A DNA stretch of 64,000 nt from Prosopocoilus inquinatus (lineage: Eukaryota; Arthropoda; Insecta; Coleoptera; Lucanidae), in the NCBI GenBank assembly GCA_036172665.1, contig CM069872.1, positions 47,664,101 through 47,728,100 of the forward strand. The letters are read 5' to 3'. Below, in pieces: positions 57,736 to 64,000 of the stretch; within the stretch, counting starts at the first letter, position 1; each line of letters begins with the position of its first letter. A program made the translations under genes and the position numbers. The notes under the pieces were generated by a model. It did not search any database. It was given only the letters and a program-made list of their open reading frames with translations, and had not been told where the DNA came from.

Positions 57736-57865
57736 TTAAGGCCCGATCTTTTCATCTCTGAGTAACTTTAACCGATGATTAATTCCTATAGAAACAATTG
57801 TCTCTACAATTGTAACTTTGGGAATAAATCAACGAAGTTACTTACAGATGAAAAGACCGGGCCTA
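57736..57865. mobile_element. MITE, TTAAGGCCC-type TIR family, subfamily B, copy 2
   Basis: It starts TTAAGGCCCGATCTTTTCAT and ends ATGAAAAGACCGGGCCTA. The interior matches 34222..34357 (TAGAAACAATTG, GGGAATAAATCAACGA). Confidence 0.87.
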
Positions 57866-57881
57866 TGACGTATTATTGGCT

Positions 57882-58029
57882 GCGTTCAGATAACCCGGCT
57901 TTAATTCAATGTAGTTGTTGTGAACGAATATGCTAGCTCTTAGCATTTTCACATTATCGTTCAGAAATATAACCCTCTCACTTTCAAAATATGTTGAGTG
58001 GTACCTCAGATGTTCGGTCATCTGAACGC
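57882..58029. mobile_element. Possible MITE with GCGTTCAGAT ends
   Basis: GCGTTCAGATAACCCGG at the left and, reversed, GCGTTCAGATGACCGA at the right are inverted repeats of about 16 bp. It begins 16 bp after the preceding MITE. Single copy, so moderate confidence. Confidence 0.55.
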
Positions 58030-59138
58030 GATTCTTAAAAATCTAAATCTAAGAATCTAATAAGGTCTAGTTGCATGTGAAGGTACCTTTTAGTTGGTTG
58101 AAGTTGTTAGAAGTTTAATTAAGATAAGATTTTAATCTATCATTTAAAGTTGGATACTAGCTAGATAATATAATCTAGGAAAAATAGTGTCCCATTTTTC
58201 ATTCTCGCGGCTGTACGAAATCAGAATATATAATGTGGTCAAAACTTGATTAAGGGAAGCTCAATCAGGACTTGTTTTACGATAAAAAAAGAAGACTGAA
58301 TGCCTTTAATTAGTTGGTCTCGTCATGTAAAACTTCAGTTTAAACTAAAAATTTTATGGAAAATAGTCTTTTATTTTCTGAATTGTAATTATCGAAAAAA
58401 TAAGAAAACGTGTACCTCGTCCTTTTTTGGTTCTGTTGTATTACTTTGCAATAAAGCAAGAAATCAATTAAAACATACAATGTAGTCACGAAACTGTCAG
58501 CATCATTAAAAGTCACTTCTTGCCGGCAGAGTTTTCGCTTTGCCGCGTCATGTCCGAGCTATTAAGTACTTTTTATTCCGTTTGATAATAAATTAGCGAG
58601 TGTCGCGTGTACGTCTGCGTCTGTATGTAGGGACCGAGAGAAAGAGAGTTCTTACAGCAATTTGCCAGCACTTAGGGATAGTTTAGCATACATTATTAAT
58701 CCGAGATAAGGCAACTCTAAACACTTCCGACGGCTACTTTCAATTTTGCCGCAACCCAGTGGCGCAGCGACCGAGATGGGAGCAAAGCACGCGAACCCCG
58801 TCACACAATGTTAAGAAGGCCATTGCTTATGTTAATCTTTAAATGGCTTATTTTTCACGTACGATGTATACGACCTTTGAAAATGCGAAATCCAATGCAA
58901 ATCTCCATGAAATTCGGAGATTGTTCTACGGCCATGCTTGAGATCGTTTATGTATATACCAAGATCCATCCTCCTAGGAAATTCCACTCAAACGATACGG
59001 TCAATTACCAGAAGCTAGCTTGAAATGCAAATTCGATGATTTATAAATTTTTTATCTGAATAACTTTAATTTGATGAAAAAAAAAACATTTCCAAATTTA
59101 TTAAAATGAAAACACCGTTGCGTTCCAGATTTGTTTTC
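58030..59138. other. Unassigned intronic DNA
   Basis: No gene recognised. A unique block near 58500..58810 mixes GC-rich words (TTGCCGGCAGAG, CCCAGTGGCGCAGCGACCG) with TAAT sites. Confidence 0.3.
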
Positions 59139-60456
59139 TTACAAAATACGATATGCGTATCTTTCTACACGCAAATGCTTTTCAACATTTCTTCTGTGCC
59201 ATTCGGCGAAGCAAAGTGTGGCACATAATCCTACTGAGATTTCGTCAGTTCGTGGGCAATCTACCCGTTTCATATCAAGAAATGCCTCAATTATAGAATC
59301 TCTAAACATTAGAAAAGAAACATTTTTTGTACAGATTTTATTATACCGCCAATTATTCCAAAGAAAAATATTGATGGTATGAAAGAAAGCCCTCATATAC
59401 CATCTCAAAGTCTTTCGTGGTGTTGAACACCACAAAGTATGTGATCAAGTCAATCAACACCTGACATATATTTATTATATTCGGACACCATTACTGGTTT
59501 ATTATTTATTATTGCTCCTCTTATTTCTTACTGCTGTCATATCTGTTTTATACTCTGTTGATATCATCAAAACATCGCGTTCATGTTTCCATTGACACGG
59601 AAACCTTCATTTGCCCTATTCTTCTCCATAAGACAACAACTTTTGGAGCACCTTTTCGGTTTTCCTTAGAGTTCCACACATATACTTTTATTGTCTACCA
59701 AAAATTTAGCTATTTCGTATCTGGAGTAATAATTATTCCTATAAATGGCGTGACCTTTCCCAAAATAGGATTATGTAAGCTTACGAACTACTTTATAAGC
59801 GCTTTGAAGGATAATAAACTTTACCAATATGTGAGACGTTCATGCTAAGAACATAGCAGGAGTATCGTACACTCTCCCTCCCCCCGTTGACGCTAGCGCG
59901 TTGCTAGGGTTGTTTAAGTCCTAACAAAGCTGACTTGGCAGGCGATTGGAGGGAGAATATTCGATATTCCTACTATGTTCTTAGCGTGAACAGAGTATAG
60001 TAAATGTGAGACAACATTGTTAGTTTTATGTAACCGATCCTAGTGTCCTCGTAAAAGCAGATATTCTTCAAAATTATTTCAAATCGGGCCCTTGACATTG
60101 CTAGGCCAAAAATTGGATGATATAACGAATCCTTGCTTCAAAATAAAAGTATATAAGGTAATTTCAAATGTCTCATCGAGAGACAAAGTCCAAGAAACTT
60201 CTTTGTAGTATTAGTATCATGTCATTTTTCCAGTATAGATTTTCTTCTATTACCCGTTCTGGTATTTTAGAATGCGCTGCTCCTGCTTTGGTCCAATCCA
60301 ATCCACAATTGTTTGTAGTAATGTTTCATCGAAAATCAGCAAAAACCACCCAAAGGGTGTAATGTCTGGCGCGATTGGTATTCTCACGCCTTCTTGTTCA
60401 TTAAAAGTATGTAATTCTGTCTCTAGATTCATCATATACATCTGTATCACTTCCAT
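59139..60456 (-). pseudogene. piggyBac transposase relic
   Basis: PiggyBac transposases excise elements precisely at TTAA using three catalytic Asp residues. In minus-strand order the relic shows the N-terminal TPFGWFLLIFDETLLQTIVD (60250..60456), then FLGLCLSMRHLKLP, PIFGLAMSRARFEIILKNIC and FYEDTR (about 60060..60230), then GKGHAIYRNNYYSRYEIAKF (about 59703..59765), VSEYNKYMSGVD, stop, LDHILCGVQ, and the C-terminal RAFFHTINIFLWNNWRYNKI with SFLMFRDSIIEAFLDMKR (59139..59435). In intact members the YRNNYYS site reads DNYY/DNFF, so the second catalytic Asp appears to be Asn. The third Asp (SGVD) is kept, but a stop follows it. Frames shift repeatedly, a MITE (59838..59991) splits it, and the segment with the first catalytic Asp is missing. 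TTAA-flanked ends were not located. Confidence 0.9.
59838..59991. mobile_element. MITE ~154 bp nested in the piggyBac relic
   Basis: GTTCATGCTAAGAACATAGC, then AGGAGTATCG and CTCCCTCC, pairs with GGAGGGAGAATATTCGATAT, then TCCTACTATGTTCTTAGCGT and GAAC. TIRs are about 40 bp with few mismatches. The interior is GC-rich (GACGCTAGCGCG). It splits the piggyBac relic and is therefore younger. Confidence 0.87.
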
Positions 60457-62292
60457 CGTTTTCTTCTCTTCTCGCTATTGTGCGTCTGGCTTTGATTTGC
60501 TTTGATTGTCACCGTGTCATCTCTTGCTTGTCAAAAAATATAGTGTTCTACAAAACTAGAATGGAGTCGTTTAATTTTATTTGCTGCACACGATGGTTTT
60601 TAACTTGTTTTTGAAAGCACTAAATGCCCTGGCAATATTTAATCGTTGTTTCTAAACACCCACTACAAATCGTTTCCAAGTGTGACCATGGGCTAGAAGA
60701 TCTAAAAATTAGACATTTCATGTGACAACAAATTTTGTTAATATATGTATTATGAAAAACACATTATAAAATTTAAGACTGCTGTTTGAAGGACATTTTT
60801 AGTTATACTGAGAATCTGTATTAATCCACTGAGTGTGGTTTCCTTCTTGTTTCAACTATTATACAAAAGGATGGCAAATATTAATCATATTTTACGAGAA
60901 AATAACCTTCAAGAACTATGCAAAATAGAAGAATATTTTGAAACACTTTTATCCCTAGTTTGAATGCAGAAAAATAAACAAATTTTCAGCAATTTTTTCC
61001 TAATTTATTCAAGATAAATATGTCTACACCTACATGGGTGATTCGGAATAAGTATCTGATCCGTTAGGAGCGTATTCACTAAGGTCATGCAGGAGCGAAA
61101 TTGCAAGAAATAAATCTATCAGAGGCATTTCAAAAATCAACCTCATTTGAATCAAAAATGGAAATCATGATTCATTTCTTACGTATACAAAATTAGAATG
61201 AATGAATCGCGTGTTATACTTTCTTTCCGCAGAAAGCCATAAATAAAAACGTTTTACAGTTTTATTTCAAGGTAAACGCTGGTGTTTGCTTCTATTCCAC
61301 GCGAGTTCATTGCCCTTGTGACGAAATACAGTTGTACTAGTGTCCATCAACCAATTTGTATCTGAATCTTTAATGCATTATAACTCAAAAACTATGGATA
61401 TTAAACCCCCTATGCATTTAGGTATTTTGTTTCCTTTTTCTGTGCATGACGGGACACTTATTTTGAATCAACCAATATACAATAACTATAATTTTTAAAT
61501 AAAACTTTCTACTGCATGTTTATAATCGATTTTCGTTACTTCTTTTAGTGAATATAACTAATTTGGCCTCTTGTATCATTATTATTTTGGATATGCGTAT
61601 GTGCAATTATAGCAGGTGAAATGTTCAAGCGTCAAGATACCGACATATTTTACAGCCCGTTAAATATTCCGAGTAATGACGGAAAATGATCGGCGAGCAA
61701 GATATTTTTATTTTTCTGAAGCAAAGCCAGGTATGACGCATTATTATAAAGAATGCCGTGTAACGACACAAACTCTCCTGAAATCAGTGAACCCTACAAA
61801 TAGAGTGTTTGACGGGCACATTCCGAACGCACATTAGCGACAAAAACGGCTGAACGACTCTAATGTGAATATAAATACATGTGCTGTCGACATATGCTGT
61901 AATATCATGTAAAATTACATCTATTACCGCGTATTAGCTCATTGTTGAAATTCAAGTTCGACAGGGGGAGCTTACTTACGGCATGTCATTTATTTTCAGT
62001 CCGGTACGTCTTTAAACTATTGTGCTGTCTGCATATGTTATTATTAATTTATAATAGTTATTTGTCATGTGGTGTCTAAGGGCTTTTATCGTTATATTTA
62101 TATGTATTGTACATATTTTTTTTTGGCAAGAAAATGTTCCTTCCATACAATTTTTTTTATAATTTCCAATGTCTTCTGTCGTGGTATGGTTTTTATGGAA
62201 TGGTTTCAAGAAAAACTTGACTTTTTAATAATAAAGTAAAGCACAATCAGGTTTCCATATTTCTTAACATGTTCTAATGAGAAAACCTATAG
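60457..62292. other. Unassigned intronic DNA
   Basis: No gene or repeat family recognised in 1.8 kb. The unique block at about 61610..61880 has CG words between AT-rich DNA. Confidence 0.35.
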
Positions 62293-62449
62293 TAATGCCC
62301 GTATTACACGGTGATATTTCTTGTACAAAATTTGTGAAACAATGACACTGAGGTGTCGAATTAACCAATAATCATTCACTATGCTAACCTATCTCTGTCA
62401 GTTTATCCAAAATTTACACAAAAATTATCATCGTATAAAGCAGGTATAA
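62293..62449. mobile_element. MITE ~157 bp with ATGCCCGTATTACAC ends
   Basis: TAATGCCCGTATTACACGGT, then GATATTTCTTGTAC, pairs imperfectly with AAAAATTATCATCGTATAAA, then GCAGGTATAAT. The GCCCGTRTTACAC tip is similar in style to the GGCGGGCGTTACACT tip at 40468, suggesting the same broad superfamily. Confidence 0.65.
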
Positions 62450-63517
62450 TAGTATCGTCTGGCCATTTCGTTTCCCATTGATTGTGTATCTCCTTTCCAT
62501 TTTAATCTCCTTTGAGTTTGTAAAATGAGTTAGTTGCTTCAAATGATTTGAGACCAATAGTTTGATTTGTTTTTTGAAGAGAGTTTTCTTCTACCCATAG
62601 AATAAATGTTCCTACCTTACTATGATTGATTGGGTGTGTGAAAAACCCTTTGCATTTTTAAATTTTATTGAAGCACAGTCGCAATAATTAATGAATATTA
62701 AACGGTAAAGAATTGAGACTTACTTCCTCATGTAATAATCTGAATTTTTCACGCCTGTGTAACCTAATTAAAATATCTGAACGTGTCGGGAACAACCCCT
62801 AGCGACACGAGCGACATCTAGAGGTGGCTATTAATTTTTTTTTACCGCACGATTTACTATTATTAATAGACGAAATTGCGGTAGCTCGCATAGCGCTGTA
62901 ATTTACGTGCGGAATTAATTTATTCTATCATTTGCAAGTGTAATTTATCGATCTAATTACTAATAATTAACGCGTAATTGAATGCAAGCGCTGGATAATG
63001 CAATTTGGCGTAGCCGCTCTGTATGTGAAATCTTTGAACAGAAAGATATTCCCAGTTCCGTAATTAATCTCTGCCATAGTCGAATAAGGTTCGCATTATT
63101 TATCTATCGTCTTACCATTTTGTTGATGTTGTTGTTGCCTACATTTCTAGAAAGCTGGTGTTTGTAATTATTCTAGTTGTAATTTGCAATTACTGCGGTG
63201 GTAATTAATCATCGTTGTATTTTTATCTCCCTGGCTTTTCATGAAAATTACGCTTTTTTTTATTTCTTTTAATGAAATGTAATTGATTTTAATAGTCGTG
63301 CACCTACAGTGCACATAATTAATCTTAACGCGTGACTACTAGCGAGTGTTTCTTTTAGAAAAAGATCGAAAGCAAAATATAAAAACAGCTGATCGCCGGT
63401 TAAGAAATACTATTACAAATTAATTTCGCATTAGTATTCAACGTGTGTAAGGAAGTATTTTATGTGGCATGACAGGAATACACGTGCGAATGTAAATCAA
63501 ATCACTTATCGCTGCCA
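62450..63517. other. Unassigned DNA with a TAATTA-rich candidate regulatory block
   Basis: From about 62780 to 63350 the sequence is unique and unusually dense in homeodomain core sites (TAATTA, TTAAT), for example GATCTAATTACTAATAATTA near 62951 and GGTGGTAATTAATCATCG near 63197. No coding signal. A candidate enhancer by composition only. Confidence 0.35.
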
Positions 63518-63557
63518 AAAAAAAATAAAATAAAATAAAATAAAAAACAAAAACAAA
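63518..63557. repeat. AAAAT microsatellite
   Basis: Tandem AAAAT units followed by A-rich AAACAAAAAC. Confidence 0.9.
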
Positions 63558-64000
63558 ATTATAGCAGGCTAAAGAATTTTAAGTAAGCAATTTCTGAACT
63601 CTTCATTTTCCTTACGATGATTACTGAATAAAGAAACGCTGTACGGAGACATTTCTGCGTGAAGTCAGTCTCAATCTCAGAATTATAATTAAACTGAGTC
63701 AATTCGAATTCGAATCTATTTAAAAAAGTAACCGAGTGACTATAAAATACGAAAAACAGATAATGAATAGGGAAAACGAAATACTCTTTTCGATGAACAA
63801 CTTGCAATTAGTAATGAAAGAGTAATAAGTCTTTAATTTGCAGTTACCTTCAAAAATGTATGAAAAGTAAGCAGGAATTCCATTTACAATCACTGATAAG
63901 TTATAATTCTTAAAATAATTATTAAATTGAAAAAGTGATTTCCAAAAAATATACAACTGTTTTCAGAAATCTAAATAAATAATAAAACTTCTTTCTTTTC
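63558..64000. other. Unassigned DNA at window end
   Basis: AT-rich; overlapping minus-strand frames (63559..63807 and 63720..63956) have no recognisable domain. Nothing else seen. Confidence 0.4.

Larger units (their letters stand above)
31412..64000 (-). other. Inferred long intron or 5' region of the Bar gene
   Basis: The exon at 30973..31411 needs an upstream exon carrying most of the homeodomain on the minus strand. I looked for the codons of WYQNR ahead of a donor site and for any GC-rich coding block, and saw none up to 64000. All recognisable coding relics in this interval are transposon-derived. The interval is therefore most simply an intron of at least 32.6 kb. A missed short exon is possible. 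Confidence 0.55.

Noticed and set aside
1..64000. CRISPR arrays, bacterial operons, tRNA and rRNA genes
   Set aside because: The repeats do not have CRISPR-like spacing, the sequence is eukaryotic, and no tRNA B-box or rRNA sequence was recognised.

Overview
This is a 64 kb window of AT-rich animal nuclear DNA, almost certainly from an insect. The only host gene I can support is the last coding exon of a BarH1/B-H2-type homeobox gene (minus strand, 30973..31411). Its product resembles insect Bar proteins: the end of homeodomain helix 3, the Bar-specific GLELLAEAGNYAAFQRLYG block, an alanine-rich DIYYRQAAAAAA stretch, and an acidic SDDED tail. No other host coding exon, tRNA or rRNA was recognised. 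The order of the insect is not certain from this sequence; a beetle-like genome is a guess.

Layout. Positions 1..30972 lie downstream (3') of the Bar gene: probable 3' UTR followed by intergenic DNA. This part holds a ~170-bp-period satellite array (1030..2640), many short terminal-inverted-repeat (TIR) elements, and a Tc1-type DD34E transposon (20011..21738) with a MITE and a palindrome nested in it. The rest, 31412..64000, lies upstream of the exon. I could not find the exon carrying the rest of the homeodomain, so the interval is best read as one intron (or 5' part) of more than 32 kb. It is studded with dead elements: mariner (34358..35256 and 46990..47300), a LINE with the YADDT reverse-transcriptase motif (45500..46800) plus a second LINE 3' end (55644..56394), and a piggyBac relic (59139..60456) interrupted by a MITE.

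Repeats dominate. At least six elements share TIRs of the form TTAAGGCCCGGTNTTT. A further dozen or more palindromic or TIR-bounded elements belong to other families, several present twice. An 810-bp unit is duplicated head-to-tail with no spacer (50181..51800), and its internal element recurs inverted at 52725..53205.

The most unusual signal is a 42-nt motif found at five loci (27431, 43247, 48866, 52149, 52383) that matches the hammerhead ribozyme plan: a 5-bp stem I, a CTGACGA core, a hairpin stem II, and GAAA followed by CGTT. It sits in a conserved ~115-bp context. Known parallels are the hammerheads of Penelope-like elements and retrozymes, but two features (an extra A after the core and a loopless stem III) leave activity open.

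Several non-repetitive, higher-GC or TAAT-rich blocks between the repeats are candidate cis-regulatory DNA of the Bar locus, inferred only from composition and position.
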